Of a stretch of DNA of 64,000 bases, positions 17,877-27,209 are shown one piece after another. Below the pieces are notes generated by a model. The model did no database searches and was not told the DNA's origin. It saw only the letters and a program-made list of their open reading frames with translations. Origin of the DNA: an uncultured Eubacterium sp. (GTDB lineage Bacteria; Bacillota; Clostridia; Lachnospirales; CAG-274); the NCBI GenBank assembly GCA_900551755.1, contig URXK01000003.1, forward strand, positions 62,001-126,000. The letters are read 5' to 3'. The first letter of the stretch is position 1. The number at the start of each line of letters is the position of its first letter. The position numbers and the translations under genes were made by a program.

Positions 17877-17896
17877 TGGTTATTCCACTACTTTTT
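17870..17896. terminator. Bidirectional terminator between rqcH and the nucleoside kinase
   Basis: GTAGTGG/CCACTAC arms with flanking A and T runs on both sides (A to the left, TTTTT to the right). It would end rqcH from the left, with the rqcH stop inside the stem, and the nucleoside kinase gene from the right. Confidence 0.85.
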
Positions 17897-17929
17897 AACT
17901 GTGTTTTTTTAATTCCAATTTCACTTATT

Positions 17930-19585
17930 TTAATAGTCAAAACAGCTACCACCAACAAACTCTCTAATTAAAGAATTACTTGGTATATCTTGAGGATTTA
18001 CAGCTAAAAATCCATTTAAAAGATTTAAAAGTCTTTTCGCCTCTGTATACCCACTTTCTGACTTATCCATATTAAACAGTAACGGTTCAGCAAACACCTT
18101 TAAAACACTTAATTCATATATTAAAGCTGAATTAAATGTAACATCTGCATTTTCTTGGAATGGGAATATATTTTCATTTTCGCCTTTTAATACATTATGC
18201 CACATACTTAATGTTGTGCCGGCGGAGAAGCCTCTAAAGAAATGGTCTCTTACAATTCTTCTTATAAGTCTTGTATCTGTTGTTGAAATTCTGTTATGTT
18301 CATCAATATTAAGCTGTGTTAATGCACTAATATATATTTTAAATTTATCCTCGCTATTAATTTTTGGAGTAAGGGCATCGTTTAAGCCGTGTATACCTTC
18401 AATTACAAGAACATCATCTTTATCTAACTTAATCTTTTTACCTTTGGCTTTAGGTTCGCCAGTTAAGAAATTATACAACGGAGTTTCAACCTCCTCACCA
18501 GCTTTTAAATTAAGTAAATCATTATTAAGTTTTTCAATTTCAAGGGTATTAATATTTTCAAAGTTCTGGCTACCATCTTCCTCATAAGGAATATCCTCTC
18601 TTGACTTATAATAATCATCAAGGGAAATAATATGAGGCTTAATACCAATAACCTTTAACTGAATACAAAGTCGCTTAGAAAAAGTAGTTTTGCCAGAAGA
18701 TGATGGTCCTGCAATAAACACAAACTTTTTGCCACTTTTTTGTATTGAGTCAGCAATATTTGCAATCTTCTTCTCCTGTAGTGCCTCTGCAATTAACATT
18801 AGTTCTTTAATATTGCCATTACTTATAGCGTCATTTAAGTTACAAACAGCTGCAACATCTAAAATATCTGACCAATTATTATACTCTCTAAATATATTGG
18901 TTAATTTAGGATATTCCATATATGGATTTAACTTGCCAGGATTAGTAGATGACTCAAATTGAACAACAAAGCCATTACTATGCTTAACAAGATTAAAGGC
19001 TTTAATATATCCTGTTGACGGAACCATTAATCCATATAAATAATCATAATAGTCATTTATTTTATAAACAGTCACACTATTAGCCTTAATATATTTCAAC
19101 TCATTTTTACAGTTAAAGAGGTTATTATCTTCTGCTATTTCTTCTGCCTCTGTTATAGTGACTTGAAGTTTTTCAATTGTAAAATCATTTTTTACTATTT
19201 CAAGCATTTCATTTCTTATTTCAAGTAAAAGTTTTTTAGTTATTTCTACATTTTTAATAGTACAAAAATAATTTTCATTTATTGTATGTTCAACCCAAAC
19301 AACAGCATTTTTGCCTAAAACATTTTTAACAGCTGCAAGCATTATAAATATTGTACTTCTTTGACATACTCTAAATCCTAAAGGACTTGTAATATCAATA
19401 AATTCTATTTTACAATTATCATTAATTCTGTAGTTTAAATCCCTTTCAATATTATCAACCTTAGCAATTAATATAGGATATTTAGTAACAGACTTATATA
19501 ACTTGCTAAGTTGTAACAACGATGTATTTGAGTCAACTGAAATATCCATATTGTTATTTACAATGTGTACATCATAATACTTCAT
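17930..19585 (-). CDS. Nucleoside (uridine) kinase-like protein with N-terminal TGS-type domain
   Basis: A 551-residue two-part protein. The first 60 residues form a ubiquitin-like/TGS domain, followed by a threonyl-tRNA-synthetase SAD-like middle. The second half is a uridine kinase/phosphoribulokinase fold with P-loop AGPSSSGKTTFSKRL near residue 293, SLDDYYKSREDIP and VIEGIHGLND. Proteins with this architecture are common in clostridia and annotated as nucleoside kinase. The preferred substrate is unknown, and an RNA- or tRNA-linked role through the TGS half is possible. It runs 20 bases after the Nif3-like gene. Confidence 0.85.
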   Translation of the reverse strand: MKYYDVHIVNNNMDISVDSNTSLLQLSKLYKSVTKYPILIAKVDNIERDLNYRINDNCKIEFIDITSPLGFRVCQRSTIFIMLAAVKNVLGKNAVVWVEHTINENYFCTIKNVEITKKLLLEIRNEMLEIVKNDFTIEKLQVTITEAEEIAEDNNLFNCKNELKYIKANSVTVYKINDYYDYLYGLMVPSTGYIKAFNLVKHSNGFVVQFESSTNPGKLNPYMEYPKLTNIFREYNNWSDILDVAAVCNLNDAISNGNIKELMLIAEALQEKKIANIADSIQKSGKKFVFIAGPSSSGKTTFSKRLCIQLKVIGIKPHIISLDDYYKSREDIPYEEDGSQNFENINTLEIEKLNNDLLNLKAGEEVETPLYNFLTGEPKAKGKKIKLDKDDVLVIEGIHGLNDALTPKINSEDKFKIYISALTQLNIDEHNRISTTDTRLIRRIVRDHFFRGFSAGTTLSMWHNVLKGENENIFPFQENADVTFNSALIYELSVLKVFAEPLLFNMDKSESGYTEAKRLLNLLNGFLAVNPQDIPSNSLIREFVGGSCFDY

Positions 19586-19605
19586 AAAACTCCCCCTCTA
19601 TTATT

Positions 19606-20397
19606 TTAAACAATGTTCAAAGTTTGACCATTAACCTCTGACTTTATAAATTCTACATTTTTAATTTTATCAGAAAGAATATTATATAGTGTATCAACAA
19701 CTATAACCTCAGTTAAATAATGAGTACCGTCAATAAGGCAAATATCTAAATCCTCAGCAATTTGAGCATTATGATAGCCTACATCACCAGTAATAAATAC
19801 TTGACAGCCCTTAGCCTTTGCCGCTGACATAAATTCAAAATCAGCACCTGCACCAGTACATAATGCAACCCTATTTATAGCTGTATCCATATTACCATTA
19901 ACAACTATTTTTTCTGCACCTAGCTTTGACTTAACAAATTGAATATAATCACTAAACTTTATAGATTTTTTTACATCGCCATATCTACCCATATAATTAT
20001 CATTTCCCATATCCACAAGACCTTGAATATTATCTAACTCTAAAAGATGGGCAAGAGTATAATTTGTGCCATAATCTGCTATGTCTAAATTAGTGTGAGC
20101 TGAATATACTAAAATATCATTTTTAATAACATCAGCAATTTTTCTTGATAAAGGTGATGAAAAATCCAAATTTTTAACACCCTTAAATATAAATGGGTGA
20201 TGAGTGATTATCATATCAGCATCTTTGTTAATAGCTTCTTTAATAACATCAGCAGAGCAATCCAAAGCAATAAGAGCCTTATTAACACTCTTATTACTAT
20301 CACCAACCATTACACCAACATTATCCCAGCTACAGCAAGTATTTTTAGGAGCAATTTTCTCAATTATATTTATAATTTCATTTGCATTTACAGACAT
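19606..20397 (-). CDS. Nif3-like dinuclear metal centre protein
   Basis: About 263 residues of the NIF3/YqfO family, which form toroidal hexamers with two metals per subunit. Metal-binding motifs are THHPFIF, SAHTNLDIADYGTN and the C-terminal GDVGYHNAQ. In E. coli a related protein is linked to GTP cyclohydrolase I-type activity, but the function here is undefined. The ATG at 20397 is chosen because GGAGGTG lies 5 bases upstream; the longer frame starting at 20418 would put that site inside the gene. It overlaps the 3' end of trmK by 10 bases, the common clostridial pairing. Confidence 0.9.
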   Translation of the reverse strand: MSVNANEIINIIEKIAPKNTCCSWDNVGVMVGDSNKSVNKALIALDCSADVIKEAINKDADMIITHHPFIFKGVKNLDFSSPLSRKIADVIKNDILVYSAHTNLDIADYGTNYTLAHLLELDNIQGLVDMGNDNYMGRYGDVKKSIKFSDYIQFVKSKLGAEKIVVNGNMDTAINRVALCTGAGADFEFMSAAKAKGCQVFITGDVGYHNAQIAEDLDICLIDGTHYLTEVIVVDTLYNILSDKIKNVEFIKSEVNGQTLNIV

Positions 20398-21071
20398 TCT
20401 TTCACCTCCAAATAACATTCCTTTAAGTGATTAAGCCTTTTATAGTCATCACTGTTTCCTTTTCCGTTGTCTTTCATATTTTTAAGTACTGTTATAATTT
20501 TATTTAATTCAACATTAACATATTCCTTTAAAATTTCAGACTTGTTTTCAATTAAAATCTTGCCAAATAAATATTCAAGCTCTGTATATTCTTCATTGCC
20601 CTTTTCTGCATTAATTACATTATAATATTTATTGGCATCAATAAGCATAACCTCATTAGTTATTTTATAACCAATAGAGTGAATATATTGTCTTACCTTT
20701 GAAATATCCTTTTGTGGCTGTAACACAAGCTGACTAGCATTATTAACAGCCTGCTTATTGCTTTCAAGCACGCTAATTGTCATTAAACCACCCATACCAG
20801 CTATAACAATAGTATCAACCTTTTCATCACTATTAATAACTTCTAAGCCATTACCACACCTAACATCTATTAAATCACTTAAATGATTGTTATTTACATT
20901 AAGCTGTGCTTTTTTGCAAGAGCCTTGACTTATATCTGCTGCAATAGCTTTATTAACTACATTATTTTTAACAAGATATATAGGTACATAAGCGTGGTCT
21001 GTACCAATATCTGCTACTATATTTGATTTATTAACTGTATCTGCAACCTGTTGCAATCTTTTAGATAACAT
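20388..21071 (-). CDS. trmK: tRNA (adenine-22-N1)-methyltransferase
   Basis: A 227-residue class I methyltransferase that makes m1A22 in tRNA. Motif I is VADIGTDHAYVPIYLV near residue 20, followed by AADISQGSCKKAQ, the catalytic IVIAGMGGLM and LVLQPQKDISKVRQY. These match the TrmK (YqfN) family closely. It lies downstream of the sigA terminator and overlaps the Nif3-like gene. Confidence 0.92.
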   Translation of the reverse strand: MLSKRLQQVADTVNKSNIVADIGTDHAYVPIYLVKNNVVNKAIAADISQGSCKKAQLNVNNNHLSDLIDVRCGNGLEVINSDEKVDTIVIAGMGGLMTISVLESNKQAVNNASQLVLQPQKDISKVRQYIHSIGYKITNEVMLIDANKYYNVINAEKGNEEYTELEYLFGKILIENKSEILKEYVNVELNKIITVLKNMKDNGKGNSDDYKRLNHLKECYLEVKECL

Positions 21072-21088
21072 ATAAAAACCTTTCTATC

Positions 21089-21115
21089 AAAAAAGGACTG
21101 TAAAGACAGTCCTCT
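21089..21115 (-). terminator. Terminator after sigA
   Basis: GGACTGT/ACAGTCC stem (21095-21101 and 21106-21112) with an AAAG-position 4-base loop, followed on the minus strand by six T. It begins 8 bases after the sigA stop. Confidence 0.88.
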
Positions 21116-21120
21116 TAATC

Positions 21121-22215
21121 TTATAAATAATCTTTAAGCTTTTTACTTCTGCTAGGATGTCTTAACTTTCTTAAGGCTTTAGCCTCAATCTGACGAATTC
21201 TCTCTCTTGTTACATTAAACTTTGCACCAACTTCTTCAAGAGTTCTCGCCTTACCATCATTAAGACCAAATCTAAGTTTCAATACTTCTCTTTCTCTGTC
21301 AGTAAGTGTGTTAAGAACCTGGTCAAGCTGAGTTCTTAAAAGAGAAAATGCAGCAGCATCAGCAGGTGCCTGAATATCTTCATCAGGGATGAAATCACCT
21401 AAATGGCTATCTTCTTCCTCACCAATAGGAGTTTCAAGAGAAACTGGCTCCTGTGCAATTTTTCTAATTTCTCTAACTTTGTCAATTGACATCTGCATTC
21501 TTTCAGCAAGTTCCTGGTCTGTAGGCTCTTTACCATTTTCCTGAAGCATCTGTCTTGACACTCTAATAATTTTGTTAATATTTTCTACCATATGAACAGG
21601 AATTCTAATAGTTCTTGCCTGGTCAGCAATGGCTCTTGTAATAGCCTGTCTAATCCACCAAGTAGCATAGGTACTAAACTTAAAACCTTTTCTATGGTCA
21701 AACTTTTCAACAGCCTTAGTAAGACCTAAGTTACCCTCTTGAATAAGGTCAAGGAAAAGCATACCTCTACCTACATACTTCTTTGCAATACTTACAACAA
21801 GTCTAAGGTTAGCTTCGCAAAGACGCTTTTTAGCCTCCTCGTCACCCTTTTCAATTCTTTCAGCAAGGTCAATTTCTTCCTCAGCAGAAAGTAAAGGCAC
21901 TCTACCAATTTCCTTAAGATACATTCTTACATGGTCATCAATATTAATACTGTCTGAAACAGATAAATCAAGTTCTCTCTCTGGGTCACCATCTAAATCT
22001 GCATCTGTGTCATCAACCTCAAGCTCAACACCAACAAGGTCAATACCTTGATTTTCAAGATAATCATAAACCTTATCCATCTGTTCTGGGTCAAGCTCAA
22101 TAGTAGATAAACTATCCATAAGAGTACTTGCATTAAGTGTATTCTTATTCTTTTTAGCAATAGCAATGAGTTCTTTCATTTTGCTCATAAAAGTAGCATC
22201 ATCAATAGCTTTCAT
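21121..22215 (-). CDS. rpoD: RNA polymerase primary sigma factor
   Basis: A 364-residue housekeeping sigma factor (SigA). Region 1.2 includes [21 protein letters not shown]. Region 2 contains the -10 recognition and melting segment [20 protein letters not shown] plus [14 protein letters not shown]. Region 3 has the [10 protein letters not shown] block. Region 4 carries the helix-turn-helix [27 protein letters not shown]. Region 1.1 is short and acidic. It follows dnaG by 34 bases in the classic dnaG-rpoD macromolecular-synthesis arrangement. Promoters called in this window match its expected consensus. Confidence 0.96.
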   Translation of the reverse strand: MKAIDDATFMSKMKELIAIAKKNKNTLNASTLMDSLSTIELDPEQMDKVYDYLENQGIDLVGVELEVDDTDADLDGDPERELDLSVSDSINIDDHVRMYLKEIGRVPLLSAEEEIDLAERIEKGDEEAKKRLCEANLRLVVSIAKKYVGRGMLFLDLIQEGNLGLTKAVEKFDHRKGFKFSTYATWWIRQAITRAIADQARTIRIPVHMVENINKIIRVSRQMLQENGKEPTDQELAERMQMSIDKVREIRKIAQEPVSLETPIGEEEDSHLGDFIPDEDIQAPADAAAFSLLRTQLDQVLNTLTDREREVLKLRFGLNDGKARTLEEVGAKFNVTRERIRQIEAKALRKLRHPSRSKKLKDYL

Positions 22216-22249
22216 TTATAATTCCATCCTTTCATCACTTGTAACTATT

Positions 22250-23998
22250 TTAACCGTCAGATAATGATATATACAGTTTGCTAACATTTCTTTTTAATTC
22301 CATTAATTCTGGCAATTTAGGGTTGCTGTAATCATCATTAATCAATTTGTCATAGTACGCCTCTTTAACCTTTTTTACAAGGTCATTAAGAGCTTTTTCA
22401 ATTTCTTCATCAATATATCCAACCTGCCTTACAAAAAGTTTAGTTATTCTGCTTTGTTCCTCAACAGTTTCAAAATAGCTAATAACATTTTCTTTATTTA
22501 CAGGCTTTCCTTCATTATAAAGGGAATATATATATTCAACAGTTCTAACATAAAAGTCTTCAACGAACTCATCTGGTTTAATGTGAGTATGCAAAAGGTC
22601 ATAATACACCTTGTTTGAAACAAGCATACTTATTAAACCACTTCTCGCATCATCTACACCATTTTTATTAATTTGTGAGCCTTTTGAAGCCATTCTAACT
22701 GTTTGCACACCATTATTGAGTTTGTTTATTTCATTTTGTATAGATGCAATATCTATTTGAGTTATTCTTGAAACCTCTTTAAGATAAGCATCTGTTTCTA
22801 TAGAGCTTTCTACTGATGACAATAACTTTGCAATATCTTTAGAATATGCAATTTTGTCATCTAAAATATTAAGGTCATATTTTTTCTGCAACTGTTCTGC
22901 TTGAAAAATTATATGATTTTTAGCAGACTTTAAAAGCTCGCCAAATTCCAATGCACCAAATTTTTTAATAAATTCATCTGGGTCCTTTGCATCGTGTACC
23001 TGTAAAACCTTTATTTTAAGTCCAGCATTTTCCAAAACTGGTATAGCTCTCAAAACAGCCTTAACACCAGCTTCATCACTATCAAAAAGCAATATAACAC
23101 TATCTGCATAAGACTTAAGTACCTTTGCGTGGTCTTTATTAAATGCTGTACCTAAAGATGCAACAACATTGTGAAAACCGGCTTGATATATTGCTATAGC
23201 GTCCATATAACCTTCAACTAAAATAAATTCCTTTACTTTAGACATTTTAGCATTGTTTAAGTTATATAAGTTTCGACTTTTGTTAAAAATTTCTGTTTCA
23301 GGAGAGTTTAAGTATTTAGGCTGACCTTCGCCTAAAATTCTTCCTCCAAATCCTATAATATTGCCATAAACATCAATAATAGGAAACATAAGTCGATTAA
23401 AAAACTTATCATAAAAAGCTCCATTATCTCGTTTAGTAACTAGGCCGCTTTTTAAAATTGTATCTTCTGCAAAGCCTTTATTTTTTAATTCTTCGTACAA
23501 AGCACATTTAGCAATAGGCGAATATCCAAGTCCAAATTTTCGTCTTGCACCTAGCTTAACCTGTCTATTGTCAAGATATTCAACGGCGTGAGTTCCGTTT
23601 TTTGACATTAGCTGTTCATAATAAAATCTAGCGGCAATTTTATGTATTTCGTACAAATTTTGTTTAAGTTCTCGTTTTTTGACTATATCAGCACTCATTT
23701 CAGCCTCTGGCAACGCATAATTTATTCTATCTGCCAAAAACTTGAGAGCGTCCATATAGCTGTAATTGCCATACTTCATCATAAATCCAATTACATCACC
23801 GCCGACACCACAACCAAAACAATGGAAATACTGACCCTCAGCATTTACATTAAATGACGGAGTTTTTTCATTATGAAAAGGACAAAGACCAACATAAGAA
23901 CTTCCACTTCTTTTTAAAGTAACATACTGACCAATTACATCAACAATATTATTGCCAGTGCGAATGTCATCTATTACTTCTCTTGGATAATAGCTCAT
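22250..23998 (-). CDS. dnaG: DNA primase
   Basis: A 582-residue primase. The zinc-binding domain has CPFHNEKTPSF and YFHCFGCGVGGD (about residues 40-70). The RNA polymerase core follows, with the TOPRIM motifs FILVEGYMDAIA and LLFDSDEAG. The C-terminal helicase-interaction domain starts near residue 440. It makes RNA primers for lagging-strand synthesis and interacts with the DnaB-type helicase. It sits 87 bases after dgt. Confidence 0.95.
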   Translation of the reverse strand: MSYYPREVIDDIRTGNNIVDVIGQYVTLKRSGSSYVGLCPFHNEKTPSFNVNAEGQYFHCFGCGVGGDVIGFMMKYGNYSYMDALKFLADRINYALPEAEMSADIVKKRELKQNLYEIHKIAARFYYEQLMSKNGTHAVEYLDNRQVKLGARRKFGLGYSPIAKCALYEELKNKGFAEDTILKSGLVTKRDNGAFYDKFFNRLMFPIIDVYGNIIGFGGRILGEGQPKYLNSPETEIFNKSRNLYNLNNAKMSKVKEFILVEGYMDAIAIYQAGFHNVVASLGTAFNKDHAKVLKSYADSVILLFDSDEAGVKAVLRAIPVLENAGLKIKVLQVHDAKDPDEFIKKFGALEFGELLKSAKNHIIFQAEQLQKKYDLNILDDKIAYSKDIAKLLSSVESSIETDAYLKEVSRITQIDIASIQNEINKLNNGVQTVRMASKGSQINKNGVDDARSGLISMLVSNKVYYDLLHTHIKPDEFVEDFYVRTVEYIYSLYNEGKPVNKENVISYFETVEEQSRITKLFVRQVGYIDEEIEKALNDLVKKVKEAYYDKLINDDYSNPKLPELMELKRNVSKLYISLSDG

Positions 23999-24085
23999 AA
24001 AGACTCTTCCTTTACTAAAATACTTTGCTCAAAACAAACCTCATCATATTTAATTTTCGACATAGACCTTAAATATCCTTTTTTA

Positions 24086-25099
24086 TTATAAATATTTTTT
24101 TAGCTTACTACCTAATGACTCATATATATTTTTAGCAAATCTATCAGTCATTCCAGCCAAATAATCTGCCACAATTCTCTCTTGGTGATATTCTTCTGTA
24201 TTATTATTGTAATTCTTTTTAAATTCTTCTGGTACTTCATTAAAATTGTCTAAGTAGTAACCGTATAACACACTTAAAAACCTGCCATATTTCTTTCGCT
24301 CGTTTTCAAGTATTCCAGAATTATATACATTATCAAACATAAATTTTCTCAATTTATATAATGCAGATTTAACTTCACTATCCATTTTTATATCGTTGAC
24401 ATCTTGACTATTTTTAATTATATTTCTTACTAAAAAATCTATTCTATTTTTTAGTGTATTGCCTAAAATATCTGTACAGTCCTTTGGCAACATATCCTCT
24501 GTCAACATTCCAGCCCTTATTGCATCATCAATATCGTGATTAACATAGGCAATTTTATCTGAAATCTGAACTATCTTTCCCTCAAGGGTACTAGGCGAGC
24601 CTGAACCTCTGTGATTAAGCATACCGTCAAGAACTTCCTTAGTTAAGTTAAGTCCTTCTCCATTTTTTTCAATAGTTTCAACAACTCTTACACTTTGTTC
24701 ATTGTGATGAAAACCCTCAGGAACAACCCTATTTAAGTCTTCCTCACCTAAATGGCCAAAAGGTGTATGTCCTAAATCGTGACCGAGAGCTATTGCCTCA
24801 GTTAAATCCTCATTAAGTCTTAAGGCAAATGCAATAGTTCTAGCAATTTGAGATACTTCTAGTGTATGAGTAAGTCTAGTTCTAAAATGGTCGCCTTCTG
24901 GTGAAATAAAAACCTGAGTTTTGTGCATTAGTCTTCTAAACGCCTTACAATGGACTATTCTATCTCTATCACGCTGATAACAAGTTCTTATATCACATAG
25001 TTCTTCATCTCTATTTCTTCCTTTACTCAATTTACTTTTTGCAGCAAAGGGACTAAGTATTTCATCTTCTATCATTTCTGTACGCTGTCGAATAGTCAT
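24086..25099 (-). CDS. dgt: Deoxyguanosinetriphosphate triphosphohydrolase-like protein (HD domain)
   Basis: About 337 residues. HD-superfamily metal ligands are in RTRLTHTLEVSQ and ALGHDLGHTPFGHLGE, with a further aspartate in ISDKIAYVNHDIDD. dGTPases remove triphosphate from dNTPs and tune nucleotide pools; the type 2 subfamily is commonly next to dnaG in clostridia. The ATG at 25099 follows AGGTG by 5 bases; the longer frame back to 25132 lacks a site. Confidence 0.9.
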   Translation of the reverse strand: MTIRQRTEMIEDEILSPFAAKSKLSKGRNRDEELCDIRTCYQRDRDRIVHCKAFRRLMHKTQVFISPEGDHFRTRLTHTLEVSQIARTIAFALRLNEDLTEAIALGHDLGHTPFGHLGEEDLNRVVPEGFHHNEQSVRVVETIEKNGEGLNLTKEVLDGMLNHRGSGSPSTLEGKIVQISDKIAYVNHDIDDAIRAGMLTEDMLPKDCTDILGNTLKNRIDFLVRNIIKNSQDVNDIKMDSEVKSALYKLRKFMFDNVYNSGILENERKKYGRFLSVLYGYYLDNFNEVPEEFKKNYNNNTEEYHQERIVADYLAGMTDRFAKNIYESLGSKLKKYL

Positions 25100-25190
25100 T
25101 ATATCACCTCTCATACTAATTATATACGGCAAAAATCAAAAAAATCCTCTAAGCTCAACACATTATTGGCCTTTAATACTATAAATAGTA

Positions 25191-25233
25191 AATCCCCCTA
25201 AATAGAAAGACCTAAATCTATTTAAGGGGATTT
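25191..25233 (-). terminator. Hairpin downstream of the inactive L,D-transpeptidase gene
   Basis: Long imperfect stem (AAATCCCC and TAAATAGA pairing with TCTATTTA and GGGGATTT) just after the stop at 25242. The downstream T run on the minus strand is weak (GATTTACTATTT). Confidence 0.55.
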
Positions 25234-25241
25234 ATAAATTA

Positions 25242-27185
25242 TTATTCTTGATTTTCTTCTGAAGGGGTATCTTCCTTATTTTCCTGACTATCAACATTGT
25301 TTTCGTCACTAGCCTTTTTATCCTCTTCAGCTTGTTTATTATTTTCAGTCACAACCTCATTATTGCTTTCTTCTGACTTATTATCATCAGTTTCAGCACT
25401 TTCGCTTGTTTCTTCTGTTGTTTCTTCACCCTCATAAACAGGGATTTCTGGCTTATTTGCTATAAGGTTCATAAGCTCATTCATATATTCGTCTTCAACA
25501 AAATAGCTATCTACAATTGCGTGATTATAACAAACAATAGGCATATTAGCAAAGCAATTTTCATAAACAATTTTAGCATCATCTTCAAGCATATAAATAG
25601 AGCCATCTGAGCCATCTTTTTTATAGCTATCTCCGCCAAACATATCTTTCCAACTTGCGTCACATATACCAATTACACCATTTATAGACATCCAATATTT
25701 AACAGACTTGTTCTCACCATTTTCAGCAACACTACCATTGTTAGTTTTGGACTTTAGTCTGTAAACACCCTCTGGTGTTCTATAGTCATCATCGTCTTTT
25801 CCTGTTATAACAGGTGTGCAAAGTTTTTGCTCACCCTTAACATACATACAAAGCATTTGGTTAGACAAATCCACTTCAATATAACTATCGCCTATTTCCT
25901 TGTTTGTAACGGCAAATTCAACCTTTACCTTTGAATTATGACCGCCAAACATAGCCTCCTCAGCATCGGCTTCAAACTTAGTTCTATTAATAGCAGTGCC
26001 ATAATCACCACCTGTAACCTTAACAGTATCACCGTGGAAAGTTTTAAACTCTCTTACTTCCTCATTTGAACTATAGCTTTTATCAACTCTATCCTCGTAT
26101 TTAGCAAAGGCTGTTTTATCAAAGATAAGTGTACCTTCTTCGTCAACAGTAAGCCAGTCCTTTTTAATATCAACAGGTATTTCAAATAAATCGTTTGTAA
26201 CATTTAATTCAATCTTATTTTTAATTAATTTATTTGCTTTTTTGCAAGAGTCAATTAATACTTCATTATCTTCTGTAAGTCTAGGTTTAATAAAGCAATC
26301 TGCCTTGTTTATATCTATGCTTGCATTAAGACTATTTACTGCACCTCTTATGGTATTTTCAACAGCAAGTTTATTAATTTCATTACCATATATAGCAGGA
26401 GTTATTGTGTATTTGCCGTCTTTATAAGTAAGTTTTGCATCTACACTTTTTGTTGTACTCTCCATACCTAAAACTAAGGTACTATTAATAAACTGATTTA
26501 AAACATTAGTATCATATTTAAGTCCCTCACCAGTATTAATTGGTTCTGAACTAAAAATTACACCTTTTAACCAAGACACCTTTTTTTGATGCTTGCATAT
26601 ATCTTGCAAAACCTTATCCATATCTCCAAACTCAAGGTTTATGTCATTGCCATAAAGTTCATCAACAGTAATACCATTATTTACTATGCTTAAATTATAG
26701 CCCTCTATCCTTTTTCGCATAATTTCAGTAACTTCACTTACCTTTTTATTAGAACAGTCCTCACCATTAATAACAGTTGAAGGCAAAAATCTATTACTAA
26801 AATATCCAAATGAAATTATAAGATAAACAGCCACAAAAACTACTACAACTAAAGAAGAAATAATAACCTTCTTTTTTACATTATCAGCCTTATTTATTTC
26901 TCCATTATCAAATGAGCTTTCGTCAGTAGTAGTCGATTTTTTATTTTGTTCCTTTTTTAAATATTCTTTTTCTTCAAACTCTTTAAGAGCTTTAGGCTTA
27001 ATTGAGTCAAGTTTTTTCATTTTTTCCTTTCGTCTTTTAAGCCTTTCTTCCTCTTCTTGCATTATTTGTGCTTCAATTTCTTCTGTATCTTTCAAAAAAT
27101 CCGTATAGTTTATTTTTTTGTCATCAATTTCATTATCATAAGCTATATTTTCATTTTCCTCTGTTTTTCCCTTTTTACTACGCAT
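25242..27185 (-). CDS. L,D-transpeptidase-family protein with degenerate active site
   Basis: About 647 residues. A charged cytoplasmic N-terminus of roughly 110 residues precedes one membrane segment (KVIISSLVVVVFVAVYLIISFGYF). An extracytoplasmic peptidoglycan-binding region (PG-binding 4 type, starting NRFLPSTVINGEDCS) and a C-terminal YkuD domain follow. The catalytic motif SHGC of the family reads SDGS here near residue 527, and the conserved upstream histidine (IGMHDA in the neighbour) is IGICDA. Cysteine and both histidines are therefore lost, and transpeptidation is unlikely. The last 61 residues are a Glu/Thr/Ser-rich tail. The ATG at 27185 has GGAG 10 bases upstream; a TTG two codons earlier is possible. 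A wall-binding or regulatory role is inference. Confidence 0.85.
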   Translation of the reverse strand: MRSKKGKTEENENIAYDNEIDDKKINYTDFLKDTEEIEAQIMQEEEERLKRRKEKMKKLDSIKPKALKEFEEKEYLKKEQNKKSTTTDESSFDNGEINKADNVKKKVIISSLVVVVFVAVYLIISFGYFSNRFLPSTVINGEDCSNKKVSEVTEIMRKRIEGYNLSIVNNGITVDELYGNDINLEFGDMDKVLQDICKHQKKVSWLKGVIFSSEPINTGEGLKYDTNVLNQFINSTLVLGMESTTKSVDAKLTYKDGKYTITPAIYGNEINKLAVENTIRGAVNSLNASIDINKADCFIKPRLTEDNEVLIDSCKKANKLIKNKIELNVTNDLFEIPVDIKKDWLTVDEEGTLIFDKTAFAKYEDRVDKSYSSNEEVREFKTFHGDTVKVTGGDYGTAINRTKFEADAEEAMFGGHNSKVKVEFAVTNKEIGDSYIEVDLSNQMLCMYVKGEQKLCTPVITGKDDDDYRTPEGVYRLKSKTNNGSVAENGENKSVKYWMSINGVIGICDASWKDMFGGDSYKKDGSDGSIYMLEDDAKIVYENCFANMPIVCYNHAIVDSYFVEDEYMNELMNLIANKPEIPVYEGEETTEETSESAETDDNKSEESNNEVVTENNKQAEEDKKASDENNVDSQENKEDTPSEENQE

Positions 27186-27209
27186 ATACAATTATCTCCA
27201 CATATTATT

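Noticed and set aside
18216-18587. 123-residue plus-strand ORF within the nucleoside kinase gene
   Set aside because: Shadow frame of a well-supported gene; no start signal.
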